From NCBI GenBank assembly GCA_947479185.1, contig CANJYY010000138.1:1-6954 (forward strand): a DNA stretch of 6,954 nucleotides, given 5' to 3'. This DNA is from Caulobacteraceae bacterium (GTDB lineage: Bacteria; Pseudomonadota; Alphaproteobacteria; Caulobacterales; Caulobacteraceae). The number at the start of each line of letters is the position of its first letter. The first letter of the stretch is position 1. The notes beneath the pieces are model-generated. The model was given only the letters and a program-made list of their open reading frames with translations, was not told where the DNA came from and made no database searches. This document shows positions 1 through 6,680 of this stretch, one piece after another. A program made the position numbers and the translations under genes.

Positions 1-484
1 CGGCTTCGTAGGTCAGGGTGCCCGAGCGCGAGACCACGCCCACCGAGCCCTTGGAGAAGATGCCGCCCGGCATGATGCCGATCTTGCACTCGCCCGGCGT
101 CAGCACGCCCGGGCAGTTCGGACCGATCAGGCGCGACTTCGACCCCTGCAGGGCCTTCTTCACCTTGACCATGTCGAGCACCGGGATGCCCTCGGTGATG
201 CAGACGATCAGGCCGATCTCCGCGTCGATGGCTTCCAGGATGGCGTCGGCCGCGAAGGGCGGCGGGACGTAGATGACCGAGGCGTCGGCGTTGGTGGCCG
301 CCTTGGCTTCACCGACGGTGTCGAACATCGGCAGGCCGACGTGGACCGTGCCGCCCTTGCCCGGCGTGACGCCGCCGACCATCTTGGTGCCGTAGGCGAT
401 GGCCTGTTCCGTGTGGAACGTGCCCTGGGCGCCGGTGACGCCCTGGCAGATGACCTTGGTGTTGGAACCGATGAGAACCGACAT
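1..484 (-). CDS. sucD: Succinyl-CoA synthetase (ADP/GDP-forming) alpha subunit, partial
   Basis: This is the CoA-binding alpha subunit of succinyl-CoA ligase, the TCA-cycle enzyme that converts succinyl-CoA to succinate while forming a nucleoside triphosphate in the cytoplasm. The first 161 codons are present; family members are usually about 290 residues, so the rest, including the phosphorylated active-site histidine, lies beyond the left edge. The N-terminus starts [15 protein letters not shown] and continues with the Rossmann-type CoA-binding domain. Recognisable SucD stretches are [20 protein letters not shown] near residues 16-35, [18 protein letters not shown], the segment [19 protein letters not shown], and [15 protein letters not shown] at the cut end. 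The ATG follows the sucC stop directly (TAG-ATG, no spacer). An AAGGG ribosome-binding motif lies inside the end of sucC, about 10 bases before the ATG. Cotranscription and translational coupling with sucC are inferred from this layout. Nothing is abnormal apart from the truncation by the window. Confidence 0.97.
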   Translation of the reverse strand, partial: MSVLIGSNTKVICQGVTGAQGTFHTEQAIAYGTKMVGGVTPGKGGTVHVGLPMFDTVGEAKAATNADASVIYVPPPFAADAILEAIDAEIGLIVCITEGIPVLDMVKVKKALQGSKSRLIGPNCPGVLTPGECKIGIMPGGIFSKGSVGVVSRSGTLTYEA

Positions 485-1684
485 CTAGCGAGCACCCTTC
501 ACGGCCGCGACAATCTTTTCCGCGCCGTCCGACAGATCGTTGGCGGCGATGACGTTCAGGCCGCTTTCGTTGATGATTTTCTTGCCCAGCTCGACGTTGG
601 TGCCTTCGAGGCGAACGACGAGCGGAACCTTCAGGCCGACTTCCTTGACCGCGGCCACCACGCCTTCGGCGATGATGTCGCAGCGCATGATGCCGCCGAA
701 GATGTTGACCAGGATGCCTTTGACGGCCGGGTCGGCGGTGATGATCTTGAAGGCCGCGATGACCTTCTCCTTGGAGGCGCCGCCGCCGACATCGAGGAAG
801 TTGGCCGGCTCGGCGCCGTACAGCTTGATGATGTCCATGGTCGCCATGGCCAGACCGGCGCCGTTGACCATGCAGCCGATTTCGCCGTCGAGGGCGATGT
901 AGGCGAGGTCATGCTTGCTGGCTTCGATTTCCTTGGGATCTTCCTCGGTCTCGTCGCGCAGGGCCTTGATGTCCGGATGGCGGTAGAGGGCGTTGCCGTC
1001 GAACGACAGCTTGGCGTCCAGAACCCGCAGGTGGTCGTCGGCGGTGACGATCAGAGGGTTGATCTCCAGCATGGCCATGTCCTTGGCCAGGAACGCCGAA
1101 TAGAGCTGGTTCAGCAGCGAGGCCGCTTCCTTGGCCAGGCCGCCGGTCAGGCCCAGCGCCTTGGCCAGCGCGCGCTGGTGGGTCGGCCAGACGCCGGTGG
1201 CGGGGTCGATGGAGAAGGTGTGGATCTTCTCGGGCGTGTTGTGCGCCACGTCCTCGATGTCCATGCCGCCTTCGGTCGAGGCGACGACCGAGACCATGCT
1301 CGACTGCCGGTCGACCAGCAGCGACAGGTAGAATTCCTTGGCGATCGCCGCGCCCTCTTCGATGTAGAGGCGGTTGACCTGCTTGCCCTTGGGGCCCGTC
1401 TGGTGGGTCACCAGCACCCGGCCGAGCATTTCGGCGGCGTTGCTGCGGACCTCGTCGACCGACTTGACCACGCGGACGCCGCCCTTGGCGTCGGCGGCCA
1501 GGCCTTCGAACTTGCCCTTGCCGCGCCCGCCGGCGTGGATCTGGCTCTTCACGACGAAGACGGGCGTGCCGAGCGTCTCGGCGGCCTTGGCGGCTTCATC
1601 GGGGGTAAAGGCGGCGAAGCCGCGCGGAACGGGGACGCCGAATTCGGCCAGTACGGCCTTGGCCTGGTGTTCGTGAATGTTCAT
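485..1684 (-). CDS. sucC: Succinyl-CoA synthetase beta subunit
   Basis: This is the nucleotide- and succinate-binding beta subunit that pairs with SucD. At 399 residues it has the normal family length. The N-terminal ATP-grasp part starts [20 protein letters not shown] and carries the nucleotide-binding glycine loop GGRGKG at residues 52-57. The C-terminal CoA-ligase half contains the conserved segments [34 protein letters not shown] and a final [16 protein letters not shown]. The open frame extends upstream to an ATG at 1789, but I reject that start. The extra 35 residues are basic, proline-rich and unlike SucC, and they would begin upstream of the -35 box of the promoter described here. The MNIHEHQ start fits the family exactly. 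No strong Shine-Dalgarno sequence precedes it, which is common in this group. The gene heads a sucCD operon. I see no malate dehydrogenase gene immediately upstream, as is often found in alphaproteobacteria; a receptor gene with its own terminator sits there instead. Confidence 0.97.
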   Translation of the reverse strand: MNIHEHQAKAVLAEFGVPVPRGFAAFTPDEAAKAAETLGTPVFVVKSQIHAGGRGKGKFEGLAADAKGGVRVVKSVDEVRSNAAEMLGRVLVTHQTGPKGKQVNRLYIEEGAAIAKEFYLSLLVDRQSSMVSVVASTEGGMDIEDVAHNTPEKIHTFSIDPATGVWPTHQRALAKALGLTGGLAKEAASLLNQLYSAFLAKDMAMLEINPLIVTADDHLRVLDAKLSFDGNALYRHPDIKALRDETEEDPKEIEASKHDLAYIALDGEIGCMVNGAGLAMATMDIIKLYGAEPANFLDVGGGASKEKVIAAFKIITADPAVKGILVNIFGGIMRCDIIAEGVVAAVKEVGLKVPLVVRLEGTNVELGKKIINESGLNVIAANDLSDGAEKIVAAVKGAR

Positions 1685-1739
1685 CGAGAATCCGGTCGCG
1701 GGACATGTCGGGAAACCCACCGGACGGCAGGTGGCCGGG

Positions 1740-1768
1740 GTTATAGGCGCCCCGCGCAGGGGCCGCAA
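1740..1768 (-). promoter_or_regulatory. Housekeeping-sigma promoter of sucCD
   Basis: Read on the minus strand, TTGCGG (1768-1763) is followed by a 17-base spacer and TATAAC (1745-1740). Both hexamers and the spacing fit a sigma-70-type promoter. They also fit the Caulobacter housekeeping pattern as I remember it (TTGaCgS, 10-14 bases, GCtANAWC), with 7 of 8 matches in the extended -10 and a 14-base gap. Transcription would start near 1733, giving a leader of about 49 bases before the sucC ATG. The spacer contains a short inverted repeat (CCCC and GGGG around 5 bases). The boxes are read directly from the sequence; activity is inferred. Confidence 0.75.
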
Positions 1769-1873
1769 CCGCGCGCGCGTGATTGGCAAGGCTCTGGCGC
1801 GGATCGGCGAAATCGAGCCTGAACCTTGCTCACATGGGGCCGGAGACTGAAACAGTCGCCTTCCGCCGCGGAT

Positions 1874-1906
1874 CGTGTCCGGCCGACTCGCACGCGGCCG
1901 GACACG
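1874..1906 (-). other. Second hairpin in the receptor-sucC intergenic region
   Basis: A perfect 12-bp inverted repeat (CGTGTCCGGCCG at 1874-1885 and its complement at 1895-1906) encloses a 9-base loop. It lies directly beyond the T-tract of the receptor terminator, so a read-through transcript would fold into two hairpins in tandem. No T-tract follows it on either strand, so it is not a second classical terminator. It could stabilise the receptor mRNA 3' end or be a small repeat element. Confidence 0.5.
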
Positions 1907-1939
1907 AAAACGGCGGCGGTCCGGATGGACCGCCGCCGT
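1907..1939 (-). terminator. Intrinsic terminator of the TonB-dependent receptor gene
   Basis: A perfect 13-bp GC-rich inverted repeat (ACGGCGGCGGTCC at 1910-1922, complement at 1927-1939) closes on a 4-base loop. On the minus strand it runs into TTTT. It begins about 29 bases after the receptor stop codon. The orientation of the T-tract assigns it to the receptor transcript. It insulates the downstream sucCD promoter from receptor read-through. Confidence 0.85.
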
Positions 1940-1967
1940 CGTCGGGACCCGAAGGGTCAGGTCGCGA

Positions 1968-4223
1968 CTAGTATTTCGCCGAGACGCGGAGCGTCCAGGT
2001 CTGCGGCGCGCCGTAGTAGGCGGTGCGGATGCCGCCGACCGAGGAGAACTCCTGCGCGTCGGTCTTGTAGAGCTCGTCGGTCAGGTTCTGGCCGTAGAGG
2101 CCGGCCGAGAAGCGGCGGTCGGCGCTGTCCCACACGAGGCGGGCGTCCATGATCCAGTGGTTTTCATCCCACATGCCCGGCAGACGGACCTGGCTGTTGG
2201 TCGGGGTGTTGTCGACCGACAGGGCCATTTCCGACCGGTAGCGGGCCTGGCCGCCGAGGGTCACGGAACCGGCGTCGCCGAGGCTCCACTCGTACTGGGC
2301 GCCGTAGCGGGCGGTCCAGCGCGGCGCGAAGGCCGGCTCCTGGAAGGCCCGGCTGCCGCCGGTGGCCGTGAAGCGGACGTCCTTGAAATCGTCGTAGGAC
2401 GCATCGAGCAGGCCGAGCTGGGCGTCGAGGCGCAGGCCGGCGGCCGGCACCACGATCAGTTCCAGTTCAGCGCCCTCGATCTTCATCGCGCCGGCGTTGA
2501 TGACCGTCAGCTCAGGGCTCGGCAGGCCGGTGCCCGGATCGGTGACCGTGCCCGAGACGCGCGCCTGGAAGTCCTCGTAGTCGTTGTGGAACACGGTGAA
2601 GTTGGCCAGCACGCGGTTGCCGAAGAAGGTCGACTTCACGCCGGCCTCGACGCTGGTCACCTGTTCCGGCTCGTACGGCGCCTGTTCGCCCGGGTTGTTG
2701 GCGCGGCCGTTGAAGCCGCCCGACTTGAAGCCCTTGGAGTAGCGGACATAGGCCATGACGTTGTCGGCCGGCTTCCAGTCCAGCGAGACCATCGGCGAGA
2801 CGTCTTCCCAGGTGTTGTTCAGGCCGCTGAAGGCGAAGGCCGGATTGGCGCCGAACAGGGCGTTCGAGGAGAAGGTCGAGGTCGTGCGCGAGTAGGTCTT
2901 CTCTTCCGAGGTGTAGCGCAGGCCGCCCGACAGGTTGACCGTGTCGGTCAGCGCGTAGGTGGCGTTCAGGTAGAGCGCCTGGCTGGTGGTCTCCAGGTCG
3001 TCATTGACGGTGCGCAGGAAGGTCGGGTTGGCGAACAGCGGACCGATCAGGTCGTCGGCGAAGGCCTTCTGGCTGGAGGTGATGTTTTCACGCATCCAGA
3101 ACGCGCCGGCCACGAAGGTCAGCGGGCCGCCCGCGTCATAGGCCAGCTGGAATTCCTGGCTGATCTGGTCCTGGTCAACGCCGACGAACACGTCGCCCAG
3201 CTCGTACTGGGTGGCGTCGATGTCGATGTAGTCGTCGGTCTCGAGGTTGCGGTAGGCGCTGGTCGACTTGAGCGTCAGGGCGTCGGAGATGTCCCAGGTC
3301 ACGTTGGCCGCGTAGCCGTAGTGGGTCAGCTTGGTCGAGTTCGGCAGACCCGGCGTCGTGCGGGTCTCGAAGTTGTAGGCCGGCGGCGGGTTCGGGATCG
3401 TAAGGATCGTGCCGCCGAACAGGGTCGTCAGGGTGCTGGTCGCCTGACCGACGGTCATGGCCGCGTCGTCACGGCTGAAGTCGGCCGACAGGTCGACGCG
3501 CAGGGTGTCGGTCGGGGTCCACGACGCCTGGCCGCGAATGGCCATGGTGTCCTTGTCGTTGTACTCGGCGTGGGTCACCGGATCGGTGACGAAGCCGTCG
3601 CGCAGCGAGACCAGGCCCGAGACGCCGAGCGCCAGGGTGTCGCTGACCGGACCCGAGATCGAGCCCTTGATTTCCTGCTGGTTGTAGCTGCCGTAGGCCA
3701 GCGACACGCCGGCGCGGAACTCGTCGCCCGGGCGGCGGGTGACGACCTTCAGGGCGCCGCCGATGGTGTTCTTGCCGTACAGCGTGCCCTGCGGGCCACG
3801 CAGCACTTCGATGCGCTCGATGTCGAACAGGTCGAACTGCGTGCCGCGGATGCGGCTGTAGTAGACGTCGTCGACATAGACGCCGACGGCGGGGTCGAAG
3901 GTCTGCAGCGCGTCGGGCTGGCCGATGCCGCGGATGAAGATGTTGGTCGCGTTGGACGAACCGCGGCCCTGGCCGAGGACCAGGTTCGGCACCGAGCCGG
4001 TCAGGCCCGTGACGTCGGTCGCCTGGACGCGCTCGAGCGCGCGCTCGTCAAACGCGGTGACGGCGGCGGGCACGTCCTGCAGCCGCTCTTCGGTGCGGCG
4101 GGCGGTGACGATGATCGCACCGACCGTGGTGTCGTCGGTGTTGGCGTCCTGCGCCACGGCCACGCCGCTGACGGCGGTCCAGGCCGCGCCGGCCAGCAGC
4201 ATGCTCTTCCACATGGTCTTCAT
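1968..4223 (-). CDS. TonB-dependent outer-membrane receptor, ligand unknown
   Basis: This is a 22-strand-type outer-membrane transporter that would import a ligand using TonB/ExbBD energy. The chosen ATG gives 751 residues. It starts with a clear Sec signal peptide ([15 protein letters not shown], hydrophobic core, AVA at 22-24 then Q25) and has a GGGAGG ribosome-binding site 9 bases upstream. The open frame runs on to 4424, but that extension crosses the leader palindromes and would bury the signal peptide. A TonB-box-like segment ([10 protein letters not shown]) lies near residues 34-43. The plug domain spans about 51-163, with NIFIRGIG (94-101), [10 protein letters not shown] (115-124) and [18 protein letters not shown] (135-152). 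The barrel includes [13 protein letters not shown] and ends in an aromatic residue (RVSAKY), as BAM substrates do. It belongs to the broad CirA-like group frequent in Caulobacterales and sphingomonads, where ligands range from siderophores to glycans and aromatics. The sequence does not identify the ligand. The adjacent tetR gene suggests ligand-responsive control. Confidence 0.95.
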   Translation of the reverse strand: MKTMWKSMLLAGAAWTAVSGVAVAQDANTDDTTVGAIIVTARRTEERLQDVPAAVTAFDERALERVQATDVTGLTGSVPNLVLGQGRGSSNATNIFIRGIGQPDALQTFDPAVGVYVDDVYYSRIRGTQFDLFDIERIEVLRGPQGTLYGKNTIGGALKVVTRRPGDEFRAGVSLAYGSYNQQEIKGSISGPVSDTLALGVSGLVSLRDGFVTDPVTHAEYNDKDTMAIRGQASWTPTDTLRVDLSADFSRDDAAMTVGQATSTLTTLFGGTILTIPNPPPAYNFETRTTPGLPNSTKLTHYGYAANVTWDISDALTLKSTSAYRNLETDDYIDIDATQYELGDVFVGVDQDQISQEFQLAYDAGGPLTFVAGAFWMRENITSSQKAFADDLIGPLFANPTFLRTVNDDLETTSQALYLNATYALTDTVNLSGGLRYTSEEKTYSRTTSTFSSNALFGANPAFAFSGLNNTWEDVSPMVSLDWKPADNVMAYVRYSKGFKSGGFNGRANNPGEQAPYEPEQVTSVEAGVKSTFFGNRVLANFTVFHNDYEDFQARVSGTVTDPGTGLPSPELTVINAGAMKIEGAELELIVVPAAGLRLDAQLGLLDASYDDFKDVRFTATGGSRAFQEPAFAPRWTARYGAQYEWSLGDAGSVTLGGQARYRSEMALSVDNTPTNSQVRLPGMWDENHWIMDARLVWDSADRRFSAGLYGQNLTDELYKTDAQEFSSVGGIRTAYYGAPQTWTLRVSAKY

Positions 4224-4232
4224 TCCTGTCGC

Positions 4233-4238
4233 CCTCCC
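4233..4238 (-). promoter_or_regulatory. Ribosome-binding site deciding the receptor start
   Basis: The motif GGGAGG on the minus strand lies 9 bases before the ATG at 4223. It is one of the clearest Shine-Dalgarno sequences in the window. It supports the signal-peptide start over the longer open frame that begins at 4424. Confidence 0.8.
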
Positions 4239-4252
4239 AGTTGGCGTCGCCA

Positions 4253-4264
4253 CGACCGCGGTCG
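4253..4264. promoter_or_regulatory. Perfect 12-bp palindrome in the receptor leader
   Basis: CGACCGCGGTCG reads identically on both strands. It lies about 30 bases upstream of the receptor start codon, probably inside the 5' untranslated region. It may be an operator or may form part of an mRNA structure. A chance palindrome of this length is possible in such GC-rich DNA, but it is one of three in about 70 bases. Confidence 0.4.
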
Positions 4265-4272
4265 CTAAGCCG

Positions 4273-4286
4273 GTCCGTTGACGGAC
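4273..4286. promoter_or_regulatory. Inverted repeat GTCCGT-TG-ACGGAC in the receptor leader
   Basis: Two 6-bp arms are separated by 2 bases, a size and symmetry suited to a dimeric repressor site. It sits between the AT-rich palindrome at 4308-4321 and the receptor start, where a bound protein would block transcription. The protein that would bind it is unknown. Confidence 0.4.
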
Positions 4287-4307
4287 GCTGTTGATTGTTA
4301 AATTCAC

Positions 4308-4321
4308 CAATTCGCGAATTG
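4308..4321. promoter_or_regulatory. Perfect 14-bp AT-rich palindrome, candidate TetR operator
   Basis: CAATTCGCGAATTG is a perfect palindrome. It sits at one end of a 30-base stretch (4291-4320) that is about 70 percent A+T in otherwise very GC-rich DNA, as expected of a promoter region. It lies about 85 bases before the receptor ATG and 108 bases after the end of the tetR gene. Length and symmetry fit a TetR-family operator. That the neighbouring TetR protein binds it is inferred. I could not place convincing -35 and -10 boxes around it. No copy of it is visible upstream of tetR itself. Confidence 0.6.
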
Positions 4322-4401
4322 AGCTGACCATCGGGCAGTCGGGCGGCGCGCGGAAGGGCCAGCGCACATTGCGGCCACAGTTTTTCACCGTGTGATGAAA
4401 T

Positions 4402-4418
4402 GGCGCCACAGAGGCGCC
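4402..4418 (-). terminator. Weak hairpin after the tetR gene
   Basis: Two GGCGCC arms flank a 5-base loop. On the minus strand the stem is followed by ATTTCATC, a poor T-tract. It begins about 11 bases after the tetR stop codon. It may partly end the tetR transcript, and read-through into the receptor gene remains possible. GGCGCC is itself palindromic, so the repeat is both direct and inverted. Confidence 0.35.
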
Positions 4419-4428
4419 GATCACGGCC

Positions 4429-5124
4429 TCAGCCGGCGGTCCTGCGCACCACGGCCTCGAATCCGGCCGCGCAGTAGGCGTAGAGCCGCTGACGGGCCGA
4501 CTCCAGATCGCTGGACTGGCACAGTCCGTCGGACAGCTGGTCGATGCGGCCCGTCTCGGCGACCGTCAGCATCATCGAGCCGGTGAGGAACTGGTAGCAC
4601 CAGTAGAGATCGCGCAGATTGGCGCCCGGCAGGGCCTTGCCGAGCAGGTCGACCAGCTGGCGCACCACCGGATCGAAGAACCGGTGCATCACCTCGCCGC
4701 CCCAGGCCGGGGTGGTGTTGATCTGGGCCACGAGGTTGAGCCAGTTCTTCCAGCCGGGCCCGCCGGTCAGCGCCCGCTCCGCCAGCGGGTTGATGAAGGC
4801 GGCGATGATGCCCTCGGCGGTCATCGACCCAGGATGCGCCGCCTCGTAGGCGGTCATGGCGTCGGCCCGCTCCTGGTTGATGACCTCGGCGCGGCGCAGC
4901 AGCACCGCGTCGAACAGCTCGCGCTTGGCCCCGAAATAATAGTGGATCAGCGCCGTATCGACGCCCGCCTCGGTAGCGACCTGGCGCGTGGTGACGCCGT
5001 AGAAGCCGTGCCGGGCGAACAGCGCTTCCGCAGAATCGAGGATCACTTCCTTGAGGTCGACCTTGGCGCCCTTGGACGGACGGCCCCGACCGATATTGCG
5101 GGCGCGCGGCTTGGCGGAGGTCAT
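4429..5124 (-). CDS. TetR-family transcriptional regulator
   Basis: This is a cytoplasmic DNA-binding regulator of 231 residues from the chosen ATG. A basic N-terminal arm contains RGRP (residues 13-16), an AT-hook-like sequence able to contact the minor groove. The TetR helix-turn-helix domain follows at about 24-72, with AEALFARHGFYGVTTRQVA, then EAGVDTALIHYYFGAKREL. The rest is a helical ligand-binding and dimerisation domain. Its pattern (ALPGANLRDLYWCYQFLTGS, then ETGRIDQLSDG and a final AAGFEAVVRR) resembles the C-terminal domain of PsrA-like TetR proteins (Pfam TetR_C_30), as I recall it. An ATG at 5166 would add 14 residues, but it lies at or before the predicted transcription start and looks unlike the family. 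Neither start has a strong ribosome-binding site. The gene lies directly upstream of the receptor, on the same strand and 205 bp away, so control of that receptor is the likely role. The effector is unknown. Confidence 0.93.
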   Translation of the reverse strand: MTSAKPRARNIGRGRPSKGAKVDLKEVILDSAEALFARHGFYGVTTRQVATEAGVDTALIHYYFGAKRELFDAVLLRRAEVINQERADAMTAYEAAHPGSMTAEGIIAAFINPLAERALTGGPGWKNWLNLVAQINTTPAWGGEVMHRFFDPVVRQLVDLLGKALPGANLRDLYWCYQFLTGSMMLTVAETGRIDQLSDGLCQSSDLESARQRLYAYCAAGFEAVVRRTAG

Positions 5125-5168
5125 CGCGAAGCGGATCCAGACGGGCCCACCGGTCGTGAGCGCCATCT

Positions 5169-5198
5169 GCGATACGCCGCGCGCTCGCCCGCTGGCAA
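5169..5198 (-). promoter_or_regulatory. Possible promoter of tetR
   Basis: On the minus strand TTGCCA (5198-5193) is followed 18 bases later by TATCGC (5174-5169). Both boxes are imperfect. The predicted start near 5162 would leave about 38 bases before the ATG at 5124 and would exclude the ATG at 5166. The -35 box lies only about 8 bases beyond the stop codon of the upstream membrane-protein gene. Confidence 0.35.
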
Positions 5199-5205
5199 GG
5201 CCGGT

Positions 5206-5739
5206 TCAGCCGAAGAACAGCTTCCACATCAGCCGGCCCGGCAGGAAGGTGAAGGCCCCCGCGACGATCGACGCGCCCCAGAACAGGCTGGTCATGGCCC
5301 GCTTGTGACTCATCACGTCATGCTTGCGCGCGGCCCGGACGGCGAAGGGCAGGACGATCAGGGTCCAGCCGCTGAGCAGGTGGATCAGCGACCAGTGGTC
5401 GCCGTTCAGCCCGACGATGAACAGTGAACTGGCCGCGGTGGTCGCCATGAAGAGGGTCCAGGTCCAGCCCAGGGTCCGGTGCATCCTGTTGCCCTTCCGA
5501 AGGCTGAGGATGGTCGCGCCCAGCCCCACGCCGAAGACGGCGGCGAGCATGTGGATCTTGATCACCGCCGGCTGGGCCATGAACAGCGGCATGTCGGGGG
5601 CATGGGGCGTGGCGTGCAGAACCGAACGCAGGATCTGCGGACCGAACAGCACCGCGGCGGTGACGCCGGCGGCGACCGTCAGCAGGGTTCCGGCGGCGCG
5701 GCTGGCCGGCAGGGTGCGGGCGAAGAAGGACGAGGTCAC
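5206..5739 (-). CDS. DUF2306-type integral membrane protein
   Basis: This is a small polytopic inner-membrane protein of unknown function, 177 residues from the chosen GTG. That start has GGAG 7 bases upstream. ATG starts farther out, at 5802 and 5874, would add arginine/proline-rich sequence with no family character, and the 5874 start would overlap the divergent gene. About five hydrophobic segments are visible, near residues 16-36, 57-79, 93-110, 117-134 and 150-167. The middle region, IKIHMLAAVFGVGLGATILS, then NRMHRTLGWTWTLFMATTA and a histidine-rich loop (GDHWSLIHLLSG), matches the DUF2306 pattern as I recall it. Histidines recur at helix ends (62, 87, 115, 120, 140, 145) and could bind a metal or haem, but this is speculation. 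It is divergent from a membrane-bound LytTR regulator, which suggests a shared role or control of one by the other. The tetR gene follows 81 bp downstream. Confidence 0.85.
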   Translation of the reverse strand: MTSSFFARTLPASRAAGTLLTVAAGVTAAVLFGPQILRSVLHATPHAPDMPLFMAQPAVIKIHMLAAVFGVGLGATILSLRKGNRMHRTLGWTWTLFMATTAASSLFIVGLNGDHWSLIHLLSGWTLIVLPFAVRAARKHDVMSHKRAMTSLFWGASIVAGAFTFLPGRLMWKLFFG

Positions 5740-5760
5740 GGGCGGTCTCCGGCGGAACGA

Positions 5761-5789
5761 TTGACAGTTGGGTCGGGTCGGTCTTGATC
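5761..5789 (+). promoter_or_regulatory. Possible promoter of the LytTR gene
   Basis: TTGACA (5761-5766) is a perfect -35 hexamer. After a 14-base gap from its seventh base, TCTTGATC (5782-5789) matches 6 of 8 positions of the Caulobacter -10 pattern GCtANAWC as I remember it. Against the standard E. coli -10 the match is poor. Transcription would start near 5796, about 60 bases before the LytTR ATG. The spacer holds the repetitive run GGTCGGGTCGGTC. No equally good promoter was found for the divergent membrane-protein gene. Confidence 0.45.
5764..5772 (+). promoter_or_regulatory. LytTR-like half-site overlapping the -35 box
   Basis: ACAGTTGGG matches the 9-base LytTR recognition pattern [TA][AC][CA]GTTN[AG][TG], as I recall it from the literature on this domain. 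Known sites are usually two such direct repeats 12-13 bases apart; I find only one good copy here. It overlaps the TTGACA box between the LytTR gene and its divergent neighbour, so autoregulation is plausible but unproven. Confidence 0.3.
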
Positions 5790-5857
5790 CGGGAGTGGTC
5801 ATTGCGGACGCCGCCCCCGGCGAGTGGCGATGACGACGGCTTAGGCGGGGCGGCCGG

Positions 5858-6679
5858 ATGGCGCAGTCGGACATGCGTGGAAAGCAGGCTCCCGTTCGCG
5901 AACGGACAGGCGCCGCCGTTCGCGCTTCGTGGATCGACGGCCTGTTCCAGGCTCGACACCTGCGCGGGCTGGGACTGGCCGTGCTGGCCGGCGGCTTCCT
6001 CGCCGCGTCCGGGGCTTTCCAGACGGGCGAGGCGCCGGTGGCCGCCCGCTTCCTCTACTGGATGACCGTCATGCTGGCCGGGGCGTTGGGCGGCGGGGTC
6101 GTCTCGGCGCTGGTCGACCGGGGCGGCTGGTTCGACGACAATCCTCCGCTGCAGGGCGCGCTGATCGCGGTGACCCTGACCGTGCCGCTGACCGTGGTGA
6201 TCTGGGTGATCACCAGCCTGGCCTTCCATGACGGCCGGCTGGTTCCCGCACGGCTGGTGATGTTCGCCGGGCCGGTGTTCATCATCACCTGCGCGATGAC
6301 CGCGCTGAACTACTTCACCCAGAAGGCGCCGCCCGAGACCCACGCGGCGGCGACCGGCGGAGCCCCGCCGCGGTTCCTGGAGCGGCTGCCGCTCAAGCTG
6401 CGCGGCGCGGAGATCTTCGCCGTCGAGGCCGAGGATCACTACCTGCGCCTGCACACCAGCAAGGGCCAGGACCTGATCCTGATGCGGCTGTCCGACGCGG
6501 TCGCCGAACTGGAGGGGCTGGAGGGCGCGCAGGTGCACCGCTCGTGGTGGGTGGCGAAGGCCGCCGTGGCCGAGGCCCGGCGCGGCGACGGCCGCGCGAC
6601 CCTGACGCTGACGGACGGGGCGACCGTCCCCGTCAGCCGCGCCTATGCGAAAGCGCTGCGCGAAAGCGGCTGGATCTAG
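5858..6679 (+). CDS. Membrane-anchored LytTR-domain transcriptional regulator
   Basis: This 273-residue protein joins an N-terminal membrane module to a C-terminal LytTR DNA-binding domain, so it would act on DNA from the inner membrane. Four hydrophobic segments lie near residues 36-54, 64-86, 99-122 and 131-153. A short linker follows, and the LytTR domain spans about 172-272. Its family signature is clear: IFAVEAEDHYLRLHT (185-199), LMRLSDAVAEL (207-217), the VHRSWWVA segment at 225-232, then GRATLTLTDGATVPVSRAY. There is no receiver domain, so it is not a conventional two-component response regulator; the membrane part is the likely sensor or a docking site. The ATG at 5858 has only a weak GC-rich ribosome-binding region, and a second ATG at residue 6 is possible. 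The gene is divergent from the DUF2306-type gene with 118 bp between them, making that gene a candidate target or partner. Confidence 0.9.
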   Translation: MAQSDMRGKQAPVRERTGAAVRASWIDGLFQARHLRGLGLAVLAGGFLAASGAFQTGEAPVAARFLYWMTVMLAGALGGGVVSALVDRGGWFDDNPPLQGALIAVTLTVPLTVVIWVITSLAFHDGRLVPARLVMFAGPVFIITCAMTALNYFTQKAPPETHAAATGGAPPRFLERLPLKLRGAEIFAVEAEDHYLRLHTSKGQDLILMRLSDAVAELEGLEGAQVHRSWWVAKAAVAEARRGDGRATLTLTDGATVPVSRAYAKALRESGWI

Positions 6680-6680
6680 G

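Noticed and set aside
1685..1789. The upstream ATG extension of sucC
   Set aside because: The extra residues are unlike SucC, and the start lies upstream of the predicted promoter. The MNIHEHQ start matches the family and its usual length.
341..1822. A 493-codon open frame on the plus strand opposite sucC and sucD
   Set aside because: It runs opposite two unmistakable enzyme genes and shows only the biased composition of an antisense frame.
1875..4268. A 797-codon open frame on the plus strand opposite the TonB-dependent receptor
   Set aside because: It is the antisense shadow of a GC-rich gene. Its translation is low-complexity (G, V, R, D, Q rich) with no domain, while the minus-strand frame has a signal peptide, plug motifs and an aromatic C-terminus.
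4224..4424. The upstream extension of the receptor frame
   Set aside because: It would place about 67 residues before the signal peptide and translate through the operator region. The GGGAGG site supports the ATG at 4223.
5740..5874. The ATG-initiated extension of the DUF2306-type protein
   Set aside because: The added 45 residues are arginine/proline-rich, non-conserved in appearance and overlap the LytTR start. The GTG at 5739 has a GGAG site at proper spacing.
5318..6538. A 406-codon minus-strand frame spanning the DUF2306-type and LytTR genes
   Set aside because: The translation is a glutamine/arginine/proline-rich shadow. It overlaps a clear LytTR domain on the other strand and a membrane protein in another frame.
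5858..6679. The LytTR gene as a standard two-component response regulator
   Set aside because: No receiver domain or phosphoacceptor aspartate motif precedes the LytTR domain; the N-terminal half is hydrophobic membrane sequence.
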